Source of the DNA: Flammeovirgaceae bacterium
GTDB lineage: Bacteria; Bacteroidota; Bacteroidia; Cytophagales; Cyclobacteriaceae
Direction of reading: 5' to 3'
DNA: 64,000 nucleotides
Assembly: GCA_027487845.1 (NCBI GenBank)
Contig: JAIYCV010000039.1
Coordinates: forward strand, 1-64,000
Positions 28,601 through 37,731 of this stretch are shown here, in pieces. The notes under the pieces were generated by a model. It did no database searches, was not told the origin of the DNA, and was given only the letters and a program-made list of their open reading frames with translations. The position numbers were made by a program, and so were the translations under genes. How positions within the stretch are numbered: the stretch's first letter is position 1; the number at the start of each line of letters is the position of its first letter.

Positions 28601-29702
28601 ATGACCACAGAACAATTAAAGGACTTGAAAGTCCGTGTTGCCGCCCTCAGGCGGTATCTTTGACTACGACCGCAAAATCGTAGAAATACAAGACGAGGAA
28701 AATATTACCCACCAAGCTGATTTCTGGAACAACTCAAAGGAAGCGGAAACAATCCTGAAAAATATCCGCACAAAAAAGATCTGGACCGATGCCTATGAGA
28801 ACGTGGAGCGGCAAATTGGCGACCTAGACGTTCTTAATGAATTTCACGAAGCAGGCGATGTAAGCGAAGAAGAACTCGACAAAGAATTTAAAAAAGCATT
28901 CACAGCTACCGAGGAGTTGGAGTTCAAGCGCATGTTGAACAAAGAAGAGGATCAGCTTAGCGCGATGGTTGAAATAAATCCGGGAGCAGGTGGAACAGAA
29001 AGCCAGGACTGGGCAGACATGCTTAACCGCATGTACATTATGTGGGGAGAAAAAAATGGTTATAAGGTAACGCAGGTAAACTATCAGTCGGGCGATGTTG
29101 CAGGAATTAAGTCGGCAACGCTAGAAATTGCGGGAGACTTTGCTTACGGAAAGCTTAAGTCAGAAATTGGAGTTCATCGCCTGGTGCGTATCTCTCCGTT
29201 CGACTCAAATGGAAGAAGGCATACTTCATTTGCTTCGATATTTGTTTACCCAGAGGTAGATGATACGCTGGAGATTGAAATCAACCCTGCCGATGTGGAA
29301 CTTCATACTTCTCGTTCGGGTGGCGCTGGTGGGCAAAACGTAAACAAAGTGGAAACAAAAGTTCAGCTAACCCATAAGCCCACCGGTATTGTTGTTGTTT
29401 GCCAAGTAGAGCGCTCGCAACATGCCAATAGAGAAAAGGCCATGCAAATGCTGAAGTCGAGATTGTATCAATTGGAGATGGAGAAGCGCAATGCGGCTCG
29501 CGATAAGGTAGAAGCTGGAAAAATGAGAATAGACTTTGGTTCTCAAATTCGCAATTATGTATTACATCCCTATAAGTTGGTAAAAGATGCCCGCACAGGT
29601 GTTGAAAGCCATGACGCCCAGCGTGTGTTAGATGGCGACTTAGATGAGTTCATCAAGGCATTTTTATTAGGAGCTCAAGAAACTAAAAGTGCTGAGCTGT
29701 AA
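28601..29702 (+). CDS. prfB: Peptide chain release factor 2, with programmed +1 frameshift
   Basis: RF2 ends translation at UGA and UAA codons. The first frame runs from ATG 28601 for 20 codons to an in-frame TGA at 28661..28663. The shift site reads AGG CGG TAT CTT TGA C, the known RF2 autoregulatory signal, with AGGCGG acting as the internal Shine-Dalgarno; slippage at CTT resumes at GAC (28662). The joined protein is 366 residues. The second frame holds the stop-recognition motif SPF in [12 protein letters not shown] and the catalytic GGQ in [13 protein letters not shown] near residue 243. Low RF2 favours the shift, giving feedback control. An annotation beginning only at the second frame would lose the N-terminus. 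Confidence 0.97.
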
Positions 29703-29765
29703 TTGAAAGTTAACAGTCACGAACGTTTTGTCGACTTGAAGCTTCCAAGCAACGTTAAAAATCAA

Positions 29766-30947
29766 ATGATCCGAAAAGAAAAACCGAGCATCTATACAAG
29801 GCAGTTTTGGTTGTTGTGTACGAGCTCGATGCTTTTTTTTGGAAGCTTCTCGATGATTATTCCTGAGCTCCCTTCTTTCCTCACACGGCTAGGCGGTGCA
29901 GAACACAAAGGATTGATCATTGCACTTTTCACGATTACCGCCCTGATATCCAGGCCATTTAGTGGAAAGCTTTCAGATACCATAGGCCGCGTACCGGTTA
30001 TGATGTTTGGTGCACTTGTCTGCTTCCTGTGCAGTTTAATGTACCCCATTCTTACCACCGTTTCCGGATTCTTGCTTTTGAGACTAGTTCACGGCTTTTC
30101 AACAGGGTTTACCCCTACCGGGCAAACAGCCTATTTATCGGATATAATTCCTGCCGAAAAAAGAGGCGAAGCGGTAGGCTTGCTCGGAACAGCAGGAACA
30201 CTTGGCATGGCGTTAGGCCCAGCGGTAGGAGGCTCAGTAGCCAATAGTTACGGGTTATCCTTTATGTTTTACAGTTCTTCACTCTGTGGACTAATTTCCA
30301 TTTTTATTTTAATGAGGATGAAGGAAACGCTGCAAGAGAAACGAAAATTTTCGGTTTCGGCAATTCGCATTAGGCGGAAAGATCTATTTGAGCCAAAAGT
30401 ACTTATCCCAAGTTTTATTATGGCTTTGATCGCCTATGCCTATGGAACAATGTTTACTGTGATTGCAGACTTTGGCTCCTTTCTGGGGATTGAAAACAAA
30501 GGTCTTCTTTTCTCCTATTTAACGGTTGCGTTACTTATCATCCGTTTATTAGCTGGCCGCGCTTCGGACAAGTATGGCAGAGTGCCTGTTTTAAAAATTT
30601 CAATCTTCTTCCTTACCGTTTCACTGATAATTATCGGGGTTGCTAAGGCTCCTCTCGTGCTAATTTTTGGCTGCGTCCTGTATGGCCTCGCCCATGGTGC
30701 AACATCGCCAACGCTGTTGGCTTGGGCAACTGATTTGAGTGACGAGGAACACAAAGGAAGGGGAATTGGATCGCTTTATATTTCTATGGAATTTGGAATT
30801 GGAATAGGAGCGTTTACCTCGGGTTTGTTATATGCCAACACCAATGCCAATCTCTTTCTGGTATTTATTTCTGCCGCTGCATTAAGTTTTATTGGCTTCC
30901 TTTATCTTGCTTTCAATCCTTTTAATCATAAAGCTATAAATCAATGA
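29766..30947 (+). CDS. Major facilitator superfamily transporter
   Basis: 393 residues from ATG 29766 (MIRKEKPSIYTRQFW). A TTG at 29703 would add 21 polar residues and is less likely. About twelve hydrophobic segments are visible. The loop 2-3 motif is present as GKLSDTIGRVPVM and repeated in the second half as GRASDKYGRVPVL, the normal internal duplication. It resembles drug/proton antiporters of the Bcr or arabinose-efflux type; the substrate is unknown. The stop overlaps the next ATG by four bases, so it is cotranscribed with the YhhN-family gene. Confidence 0.88.
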   Translation: MIRKEKPSIYTRQFWLLCTSSMLFFGSFSMIIPELPSFLTRLGGAEHKGLIIALFTITALISRPFSGKLSDTIGRVPVMMFGALVCFLCSLMYPILTTVSGFLLLRLVHGFSTGFTPTGQTAYLSDIIPAEKRGEAVGLLGTAGTLGMALGPAVGGSVANSYGLSFMFYSSSLCGLISIFILMRMKETLQEKRKFSVSAIRIRRKDLFEPKVLIPSFIMALIAYAYGTMFTVIADFGSFLGIENKGLLFSYLTVALLIIRLLAGRASDKYGRVPVLKISIFFLTVSLIIIGVAKAPLVLIFGCVLYGLAHGATSPTLLAWATDLSDEEHKGRGIGSLYISMEFGIGIGAFTSGLLYANTNANLFLVFISAAALSFIGFLYLAFNPFNHKAINQ

Positions 30948-31618
30948 AAAAGACTTTCCTACTGATCTTCATCTGCGTTGCCCTTCTTGAACTTGTGGGG
31001 GTTGTGTTGGACGATGCCTCAATCAAAATGTTCGCAAAACCTTTTCTGGTGCTGTCATTGATAAGCTATTATCAATACTCAATGGAAAAGCCGTCTTTGA
31101 TTTTTACAACTGCGCTATTCTTTTGTTGGGTGGGCGATGTGATGCTTATGTTTCAGGAAAGAAGCAGTATTTTTTTTATGCTCGGATTGGCCGGCTTTTT
31201 AATCGGTCATTTATTTTTTATCCTTGCTTACAGAAAGGCTCGAACAGATGAATCAGATGATTCTTTGTTAGGAACACAAAAGGCCCGGTTTGCTTTTCCT
31301 ATTATTCTCGCTGGCTCGGGACTCGTTGTCACGTTGTATCCGTCACTCGGAGATATGAAAATACCAGTGTTGCTTTATGCCTTAGTAATTACAATTATGA
31401 CGTTGAATGCTTCCTTCCGTTATGGGCGCACTTCAAAAAATAGTTATTGGTTGGTATTCATCGGTGCTTTTTTGTTTATGGTTTCCGACACCATTTTAGC
31501 CTTGAATAAGTTTCAGGCACCATTTCCTCATGCCGAATTATACATTATGTCAACGTATATGCTCGCTCAATTTGCAATCGTAGAAGGCATCGTTCAACAC
31601 TCGGCTTTAACAAAATAA
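30944..31618 (+). CDS. YhhN (TMEM86/lysoplasmalogenase) family membrane protein
   Basis: 224 residues with about eight hydrophobic helices. Family motifs are CWVGDVMLMF near residue 61 and FMVSDTILALNKF near 180; the two Asp residues are conserved in the family. Characterised members hydrolyse the vinyl ether bond of lysoplasmalogen, but many bacterial members have no proven activity. It is translationally coupled to the MFS gene by a four-base overlap. Confidence 0.82.
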   Translation: MKKTFLLIFICVALLELVGVVLDDASIKMFAKPFLVLSLISYYQYSMEKPSLIFTTALFFCWVGDVMLMFQERSSIFFMLGLAGFLIGHLFFILAYRKARTDESDDSLLGTQKARFAFPIILAGSGLVVTLYPSLGDMKIPVLLYALVITIMTLNASFRYGRTSKNSYWLVFIGAFLFMVSDTILALNKFQAPFPHAELYIMSTYMLAQFAIVEGIVQHSALTK

Positions 31619-31619
31619 A

Positions 31620-31643
31620 AAGAGGGCAGTGGCCTGCCCTCTT
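31620..31643 (-). terminator. Rho-independent terminator of the GIN-domain gene
   Basis: A perfect 10-bp stem (AAGAGGGCAG with CTGCCCTCTT) encloses a TGGC loop. On the minus strand the stem is followed by TTTATTTT, which fits a terminator for the gene at 31667..32482. On the plus strand only A residues follow, so it is not a clear terminator for the YhhN gene ending at 31618. Confidence 0.8.
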
Positions 31644-31666
31644 CAAAAAAATAGTCATCAATTTTC

Positions 31667-32482
31667 TCACATCTTTCTCACCGATCCGCTTCCTGAAGCA
31701 TGACTATTTACATGGCTGGGATTACCTTTATAAGAGACGCTGCCGCTTCCGCTGATGTTTGCGTCTAAATCGCTTTTCACATTGATCTCTACATCACCCG
31801 AACCCGAAATGCGCACATCGCATTTGTCAACTTCTAAGTTGGCTGCAAGCACCTTGCCTGAACCGCTTATGTTCGCTTTAGCACTCTCCGCTCTTCCTGA
31901 AGCCATGATTTTTCCCGATCCAGAAACACGAAATTCTGCTCTCTCCGCAATTGTTGCTTCCACCTGAATTTTTCCAGAACCACTTACATCGCTGCCATAA
32001 GACTTAAACTTTCCTTTTATCTCCAGGTCTCCTGAACCGGAAACATCTGCTCTGCCTTCTCCACTTGCTTCAATTTCAGCAATCAACGATCCGGAACCGC
32101 TTACTTTTAAATCTATATCATTGGTCAAGATTTTAGTCTCTGCAATCAGATCGCCAGAGCCACTCACACTTAAACCACTAATATCTTTTACAGTGATATA
32201 CACATTGATTTTATCCTCATCGTTCCAACTCCAATTGAACCATCTTTCTTCCGTACCAATGACTAAGCGATCTCCATCCAACCGTGTTTCAATTTTTGCG
32301 AGTACAGTTTTACTTCCTTCTAATTCTACCTTTTGTGGTGAACCCTGGCGCAGGTAAAGCTTGCCCGGTGTGCGAAACGATATCTTTGTAAAAGTACCAA
32401 CGGAGCGACTTTCTTTTTGAGCGAAGGCTACAGCATAGCTCAAAAGTAAAACGGCTGAAAGAGTTGCTAATTTATTTTTCAT
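31667..32482 (-). CDS. Head-GIN domain (DUF2807) exported protein
   Basis: 271 residues with a signal peptide (ending VAFAQ near residue 22). After a first domain containing ISFRTPGKLYLRQG, residues 100-271 carry at least nine copies of an SGSG core (VSGSGDL, VSGSGSL, ISGSGKV and similar) at about 18-20-residue spacing, as expected for a right-handed beta-solenoid. The family is described as a putative auto-transporter adhesin, though surface display here is not shown and no C-terminal sorting tail is present. Function is unknown beyond the envelope location. Confidence 0.85.
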   Translation of the reverse strand: MKNKLATLSAVLLLSYAVAFAQKESRSVGTFTKISFRTPGKLYLRQGSPQKVELEGSKTVLAKIETRLDGDRLVIGTEERWFNWSWNDEDKINVYITVKDISGLSVSGSGDLIAETKILTNDIDLKVSGSGSLIAEIEASGEGRADVSGSGDLEIKGKFKSYGSDVSGSGKIQVEATIAERAEFRVSGSGKIMASGRAESAKANISGSGKVLAANLEVDKCDVRISGSGDVEINVKSDLDANISGSGSVSYKGNPSHVNSHASGSGSVRKM

Positions 32483-32610
32483 TATTGGAGGGTTTAACAG
32501 ATTTAGGTTATAGACTTACAAACGACAACCTAGGTTGCTTGATTTAGAATAAATTTTTCGTGTTACTTAAATTCTTTTCTTTGATACTGATAAAACCCCG
32601 AATAAGTTAC

Positions 32611-33237
32611 ATGTCTGCCTATTCTTTCTTTACAATCGAGGATACTTCATACGGCATCTATAAAGAAAAAGGGAGTAAATTTCTCTCGTTCGCCATTCCT
32701 GTAGATTCTGAATTGAGCGTTAAGCAGAAATTAGCCGAGCTAAAGAAAAAGTATTATGATGCCCATCATCATTGTTATGCGTATGTGTTAGGTGCCGATA
32801 AAGACAAATTCAAAGCGTTTGACGATGGTGAGCCGAATCATTCAGCCGGGGCACCGATTTTGGGTCAATTAAGAGCAAAAGATTTGACTAACGTACTAAT
32901 AGTTGTCGTTCGTTATTTTGGAGGCGTAAAGCTTGGGGTAGGTGGCCTGCTGCACGCATACAAAGCTGCCGCTGAAGACGCGCTCGCCAAATCAATAATT
33001 TCTGAAAAGGCAGTAACGAAAACAATAGTCATTGGCTTTGATTATCAGTACAACACCGAAGCAATGAAACTAATAAAGGAGTTTGATCTAGAAACACTTG
33101 ACCAACATTATGGCAGCGAGGGGAAGCTGGTGGCAAAAATGCAATTGAGAATTGAAGAAAAAATTCTGGCAAAAGTTAAATTACTCAACGACCTAAAAAT
33201 CCCGATTCAAATCAACTTTTCCGAACCTACAGATTAG
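32611..33237 (+). CDS. YigZ/IMPACT-family protein
   Basis: 208 residues from ATG 32611 (MSAYSFFTIEDTSYGIYKEK); a longer reading from 32560 adds residues absent from the family. The IMPACT N-terminal domain shows the conserved AHHHCYAYVLG, DDGEPNHSAGAPIL and VVVRYFGGVKLGVGGL. The C-terminal third is the smaller ferredoxin-like domain. Bacterial YigZ is thought to act with translation or nucleotide-binding partners, but no activity is settled. Confidence 0.9.
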   Translation: MSAYSFFTIEDTSYGIYKEKGSKFLSFAIPVDSELSVKQKLAELKKKYYDAHHHCYAYVLGADKDKFKAFDDGEPNHSAGAPILGQLRAKDLTNVLIVVVRYFGGVKLGVGGLLHAYKAAAEDALAKSIISEKAVTKTIVIGFDYQYNTEAMKLIKEFDLETLDQHYGSEGKLVAKMQLRIEEKILAKVKLLNDLKIPIQINFSEPTD

Positions 33238-33257
33238 CGTTGCTCTTAGAAAAAAAC

Positions 33258-34004
33258 TTAAAACAGATTGAGGGGCAAAAGTGAGTTTTCTTTTATAAAA
33301 GCATCTTTTCCATTCCATTTGACTTTAAACCAAACATCGTACTTCCCTTCAATGGCTAATTTATGGCCTTCGTTAGCGATCGAAATTACAGACGATCCTG
33401 ACGAAGGGCCTTCCATAATATACGTGTTGGATGCAGCAATGATGCCTGTTGATGGTGGAGCACTAAAATTTACCTGCCAAAAAAGAATTCCCAAAAAGAA
33501 GAGCAGAAAAAATCCTGCAAAAACCGGTCGCTGTTTCTTTGCCTTTTGAAAAACAATTACGCCTAATACCATGCAATTAAAAGCAATTAATGCCCATGTT
33601 AACAGAACTCTTTGTTCCTGAAAAAAACGCATAATCAACTCCTTTGAGTAAGGATCGTTATAGCCTTCGAGGTTATTTTTAGTGGCGAGTTCAGCTATTT
33701 TTTCATCCGTTTGCGCATCGTGTGTTAGTTTACTATAGCCACTTAAGTAATAGAGAGACGTACTCAAATGGCCGAGTCCTTCCTGAATAAAAGCCATTTT
33801 AAGCAGCATCGAAGGGGTGTACATTTTGTTGGAGAACAGTTCATGGTAAAGATCAAACGATTGAGTATAGAGTTTTGCTGTAAAAAGTGAGTCAGCTTTT
33901 TTGAGTTTATTGTCGTTATTCTGGGCAGCGGCACCAAAAGCGAACCTAAAAACCAATAGCAATAAAAGGATAAATTTTAAAGACGTGGTTTGCATATTTT
34001 TCAT
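33258..34004 (-). CDS. TPR-like and SH3-like membrane protein (BatE-like)
   Basis: 248 residues. A signal peptide (to about residue 27) is followed by a helical repeat region with KKADSLFTAKLYTQSFDLYHEL that looks like a tetratricopeptide pair. Two hydrophobic helices come next, near 135-152 and 160-180. The last part is a bacterial SH3-like domain (MEGPSSGSSVISIANEGHKL to VKWNGKDAFIKENSLLPL). The same order occurs in BatE-like proteins of aerotolerance operons, but no Bat genes are near. The gene lies back to back with tRNA-Lys, whose promoter overlaps its start. Confidence 0.65.
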   Translation of the reverse strand: MKNMQTTSLKFILLLLLVFRFAFGAAAQNNDNKLKKADSLFTAKLYTQSFDLYHELFSNKMYTPSMLLKMAFIQEGLGHLSTSLYYLSGYSKLTHDAQTDEKIAELATKNNLEGYNDPYSKELIMRFFQEQRVLLTWALIAFNCMVLGVIVFQKAKKQRPVFAGFFLLFFLGILFWQVNFSAPPSTGIIAASNTYIMEGPSSGSSVISIANEGHKLAIEGKYDVWFKVKWNGKDAFIKENSLLPLNLF

Positions 34005-34019
34005 ATTAAGTTACCTTTG
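33989..34019 (+). promoter_or_regulatory. Promoter of tRNA-Lys
   Basis: TTTG at 33989..33992 and TACCTTTG at 34012..34019 are separated by 19 bases, a perfect match to the Bacteroidota -33/-7 promoter. Transcription would begin around 34025..34028, about 40 bases before the tRNA. The -33 box lies within the first codons of the divergent SH3-protein gene. Confidence 0.7.
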
Positions 34020-34066
34020 CGTCCTCAATAACGGAAAAGCCTTTTAAATGGGCAAATTCGTGGATT

Positions 34067-34139
34067 GATCTCGTAGCTCAGCTGGTAGAGCATTACACTT
34101 TTAATGTAGGGGTCCTGGGTTCGAATCCCAGCGGGATCA
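34067..34139 (+). tRNA. tRNA-Lys (anticodon TTT)
   Basis: A complete 73-base cloverleaf. The acceptor stem GATCTCG pairs with CGGGATC with one T-G wobble. The anticodon stem TTACA/TGTAG encloses the loop CTTTTAA, giving anticodon TTT. The T stem CTGGG/CCCAG encloses TTCGAAT. The discriminator is A139 and CCA is not encoded. It stands at the left border of the restriction-modification region, but no copy of its 3' end was found further right. Confidence 0.97.
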
Positions 34140-34145
34140 CAGAAC

Positions 34146-34187
34146 AAAAAGCCTAAACAACTTCCAATTAGTAGTTTAGGCTTTTTT
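34146..34187 (+). terminator. Terminator behind tRNA-Lys
   Basis: AAAAAGCCTAAAC at 34146..34158 pairs with GTTTAGGCTTTTT (34174..34186) to form a 13-bp stem with a 15-base loop, followed by further T residues. This is a strong rho-independent terminator for the tRNA transcript; the A-rich left arm means it could also act on the minus strand. Confidence 0.85.
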
Positions 34188-34346
34188 ATTTTTTGACTTG
34201 CGGACGCATAAGCGGACATACTTATTTTTTGATCTACGTATTTGTAAAAAGTATTTTGATAGCATCGCAGCAATAAACTCATCTGTAACTTTCATTTTTG
34301 TACATACTTCTTAAAAGCATTTCTTTCGCTCTTTCGGAATTTTCAC

Positions 34347-34715
34347 TTAAGCAAACTTCATTTGGTTAGGTTGAACAATTGACGCTAAAAGCTGATCGAT
34401 CTCTTGATAGAAAGGTTCGTTCGTTAAATGAACCACAGGCCTATTCATAAGTTGGGCAACAACGCTTTCGTAATGCTGAAGAACAACAACAGAGTTTTTA
34501 AGCGACATCAATTCTTCTTTAATCTTCAGCGAGGAATCCTTATCAGGCTTGTACTGGAATTTGAAATCAAGGTAAACCGGAAGTTCACCTACTAACCGAT
34601 TAATGATTAAAGCACGGTGCTCTTTAATAATTTCCCTTAGCTGTACTAAAAGAACTTCTTGGTTGGTATCAATGAGATTTTTTGAGCCTAATAGGGCACT
34701 TTTTACTGTTTTCAT
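34347..34715 (-). CDS. Hypothetical protein at the edge of the RM region
   Basis: 122 residues from ATG 34715 (MKTVKSALLGSKNLID); seven additional upstream codons are possible from 34736. The protein is mostly predicted helical, with VLLVQLREIIKEHRALIINRL and a hydrophobic segment near residues 71-90. It has no membrane signal and no motif I recognise. It is divergent from hsdR, with 187 bases between them, so it could share a control region with the restriction operon. Function unknown. Confidence 0.5.
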   Translation of the reverse strand: MKTVKSALLGSKNLIDTNQEVLLVQLREIIKEHRALIINRLVGELPVYLDFKFQYKPDKDSSLKIKEELMSLKNSVVVLQHYESVVAQLMNRPVVHLTNEPFYQEIDQLLASIVQPNQMKFA

Positions 34716-34902
34716 AATTACTAAAATATTTAGCAATAGTAGTTAAAAACTATTTATATTAGTAATCCGCCATCGTAAAAATTTTAATTCTTCGAAATTC
34801 TCATCGAAATGACCAAACAGGTGCCAACACTCATCAAAATGTCATGAGCTCTTTACTTAATCTATAAGCCTTTACTATATTTATCCTAATCATGGCTAGG
34901 TT

Positions 34903-37701
34903 TTGAAAAACGAGAAGTCAACCCGTAAGGAAATCATTGATATTAAGCTAAATGCTGCCGGATGGAATTTATCTGACCGAAGTCAGGTGGTGGAAGAGTA
35001 TGATATTCAAATCGGATTACCTGTCGGAGTTCAGGAACCAAGTACTCCCTATCAAGGGCATCAATATTGTGATTATGTTCTTTTTGGGCGCGATGGCAAG
35101 CCATTGGCTGTTGTTGAGGCAAAGAAAACCGCTAAAGATGCCGCAGTTGGTCGTGAGCAAGCAAAACAGTATTGCCAGCATATTCGCGATACGCAAGGGT
35201 ATGACCTGCCACTTTGCTTTTATACCAATGGCCATGATATTTTCTTTTGGGATCTCGGCAACTATCCACCGCGCAAAGTATTCGGTTTCCCTACACGCGA
35301 TGACCTTGAACGCTATAAATACATTCAAAAGTCGAGGCGGTCGTTGGCTGATGAATTAATCAATACCCGCATTGCCGGACGCGACTATCAACTTCAAGCC
35401 ATCAGAGCAGTGTTGGAAGGTGTTGAAAAGAAGAGGCGCAAGTTTTTGTTAATCATGGCAACAGGTACGGGCAAAACGCGAACGTGTATTGCGTTGGTAG
35501 ATGCCTTAATGAAAGGCGGGTGGGCAGAACGTGTTTTGTTTCTCGTGGATAGAATCTCATTACGTGACCAGACCTTAAATGAATTTAAGATGCACCTTCC
35601 CAATGAGCCGCGCTGGCCAAAGGAAGGAGAATATGAAATCTCGAAGGATAGAAGGATTTATGTGTCCACCTATCCAACCATGCTCAATATCATTCGCGAT
35701 GATGAAAATACTCTATCTCCTCACTTCTTTGATTTGATTGTGGTAGATGAAAGTCATCGTTCCATTTACAATACCTATCAGGAAATCTTAGATTACTTCA
35801 ATACAATCACTCTTGGATTAACGGCCACGCCAACCGATGCCATTGACCACAACACATTCAAATTATTCGAGTGCGAAGATGGGGTGCCCACATTTGCGTA
35901 TTCGTACGATCAAGCGGTAAACAACATTCCTCCTTACCTCTGCAACTTCCAGGTGATGAAAATCAAAACGAAGTTTCAGGAGGAAGGAATCAGCAAGCGA
36001 ACGATCTCGCTCGAAGATCAGAAGAGTTTGATGCTGGAGGGAAAAGAAGTGGAAGAGATCAACTTTGAAGGCACGGACATTGAAAAGACGGTTGTCAACA
36101 AAGGAACGAATGCACTCATCGTTCGGCAGTTTATGGAAGAGTGTATTAAAGATCCCAACGGAGTGCTTCCGGGCAAAACGATTTTCTTCTGTATGAGCAT
36201 GAACCATGCGCGAAGAATTGAACAGATCTTCGATGCGCTCTATCCAGAATATAATGGAGAACTTGCTAAGGTGTTGGTGTCTGATGATCCCCGAGTTTAT
36301 GGTGTCGGTGGTTTACTCGATCAATTCAAAACCCGAGACATGCCTCGCATTGGGATCAGTGTAGATATGTTGGATACTGGTATTGACATTCGTGAGCTTG
36401 TCAATCTTGTTTTTGCAAAGCCTGTCTATTCTTATACCAAGTTCTGGCAAATGATTGGTAGAGGAACTCGAATGTTAGAACCAACGGCTATGAAGCCTTG
36501 GTGTACTGAGAAAGATACCTTCTTGATTCTCGATTGCTGGGATAACTTTGAATACTTCAAGATCAATCCGAAAGGGAAGGAGCTTCGATCACAAGTACCT
36601 TTACCCGTTCGTTTGTTTGGCTTTCGATTAGATAAAATTGAGAAGGCACTTGAACTGGGCAAGCAGGAATTGGCGGCCAAAGAAATCGGAAGATTGCGCA
36701 AGCAGATAGATGCTCTTCCTCAAAACTCCGTTACCATCATGGATGCAAAGTCGTCCTTGCAGCGTCTTGATGATGAAAACTTCTGGGCAAAGCTGGATGA
36801 TAAGAGAATTGACTTTCTCCGCACAATCGTAAAGCCTTTGCTAAGAACAGTCTCCAACACCGATTTCAAAGCCATGCGTTTTGAAAAGGATATTGTGGAA
36901 GTATCACTGGCTCATTTGAATGAAGAGAAAGATAAATTTGAAGCAATTAAAGACAGCATCATTGAAGAGATTGCCAAACTGCCACTTTCTATTAATACCG
37001 TTGCTTTACAAGAAGAGTTAATCCGGAAAAGCCAGGCCAATCATTTCTGGGCAACCGTAACGGAAGAAGGTTTTGATCAACTGATTGACAAGCTAAGTCC
37101 GTTGATGAAATTAATTGAATCGTTCGTTGTGCCGCTTGGCCCTGCTGCCTTCGATCTTAAAGATGAGCTTTATGCCAAAGAGTTTGTAGAGTTTGGCCCG
37201 CAGCATGAAGCCTTGAGTGTGGCCAGGTATCGAGAGCTGGTGGAGAAAAGAGTAAATGCGTTGGTTTCTCAAAATCCCATTCTTCAAAAGATAAAAGACG
37301 GAAAATCAATAAATGAATACGAAGCCGAAAAGTTAGCCGACCAGCTTCACGAAGAACACCCGCACATCACGATTAATTTATTGAGGAGAGTTTACAATCA
37401 TAAGAAGGCTGAGTTACTTCAATTCATTAAACACATTTTAGGAATTGAAATTCTCGAAAGTTTCCCTGAAACCGTGTCAAAGTCTTTTGAGAAATTTATT
37501 TTCGAACATAGTAATTTATCAAGTCGCCAATTACAGTTCCTAGAATTGTTAAAAGGCTATATCCTTGAAAAAGGTGACTTAACAAAAAAGAATTTAATTG
37601 AATCACCCTTTACAATGCTACATCCAGAGGGCATTCGAGGAGTTTTCAATCCGAAACAAATTGAAGAAATTTTCGGGTTTATACAACGACTTGTGGCTTA
37701 G
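34903..37701 (+). CDS. hsdR: Type I restriction enzyme, R subunit (EcoEI-like)
   Basis: 932 residues from a TTG codon; an ATG just upstream is out of frame and closed by a stop. The N-terminal nuclease domain has D57, E72 and K74 (CDYVLFG and VVEAKKT). Helicase motifs follow: Walker A MATGTGKT with K191, Walker B VDESH, motif III LTATP, and motif VI QMIGRGTR near 520. The C-terminal 250 residues fit the EcoEI_R_C region that contacts the methylase. With HsdM and HsdS it would translocate and cut unmodified DNA. Unusually, two unrelated genes separate it from hsdM. Confidence 0.95.
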   Translation: MKNEKSTRKEIIDIKLNAAGWNLSDRSQVVEEYDIQIGLPVGVQEPSTPYQGHQYCDYVLFGRDGKPLAVVEAKKTAKDAAVGREQAKQYCQHIRDTQGYDLPLCFYTNGHDIFFWDLGNYPPRKVFGFPTRDDLERYKYIQKSRRSLADELINTRIAGRDYQLQAIRAVLEGVEKKRRKFLLIMATGTGKTRTCIALVDALMKGGWAERVLFLVDRISLRDQTLNEFKMHLPNEPRWPKEGEYEISKDRRIYVSTYPTMLNIIRDDENTLSPHFFDLIVVDESHRSIYNTYQEILDYFNTITLGLTATPTDAIDHNTFKLFECEDGVPTFAYSYDQAVNNIPPYLCNFQVMKIKTKFQEEGISKRTISLEDQKSLMLEGKEVEEINFEGTDIEKTVVNKGTNALIVRQFMEECIKDPNGVLPGKTIFFCMSMNHARRIEQIFDALYPEYNGELAKVLVSDDPRVYGVGGLLDQFKTRDMPRIGISVDMLDTGIDIRELVNLVFAKPVYSYTKFWQMIGRGTRMLEPTAMKPWCTEKDTFLILDCWDNFEYFKINPKGKELRSQVPLPVRLFGFRLDKIEKALELGKQELAAKEIGRLRKQIDALPQNSVTIMDAKSSLQRLDDENFWAKLDDKRIDFLRTIVKPLLRTVSNTDFKAMRFEKDIVEVSLAHLNEEKDKFEAIKDSIIEEIAKLPLSINTVALQEELIRKSQANHFWATVTEEGFDQLIDKLSPLMKLIESFVVPLGPAAFDLKDELYAKEFVEFGPQHEALSVARYRELVEKRVNALVSQNPILQKIKDGKSINEYEAEKLADQLHEEHPHITINLLRRVYNHKKAELLQFIKHILGIEILESFPETVSKSFEKFIFEHSNLSSRQLQFLELLKGYILEKGDLTKKNLIESPFTMLHPEGIRGVFNPKQIEEIFGFIQRLVA

Positions 37702-37731
37702 TAGTAATCTCAATCTTAATTTCTCTGAAAT

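Noticed and set aside
34025-34282. 85-codon minus-strand frame with DPAGIRTQDP text
   Set aside because: It is the reverse translation of tRNA-Lys and its terminator, a familiar false protein.
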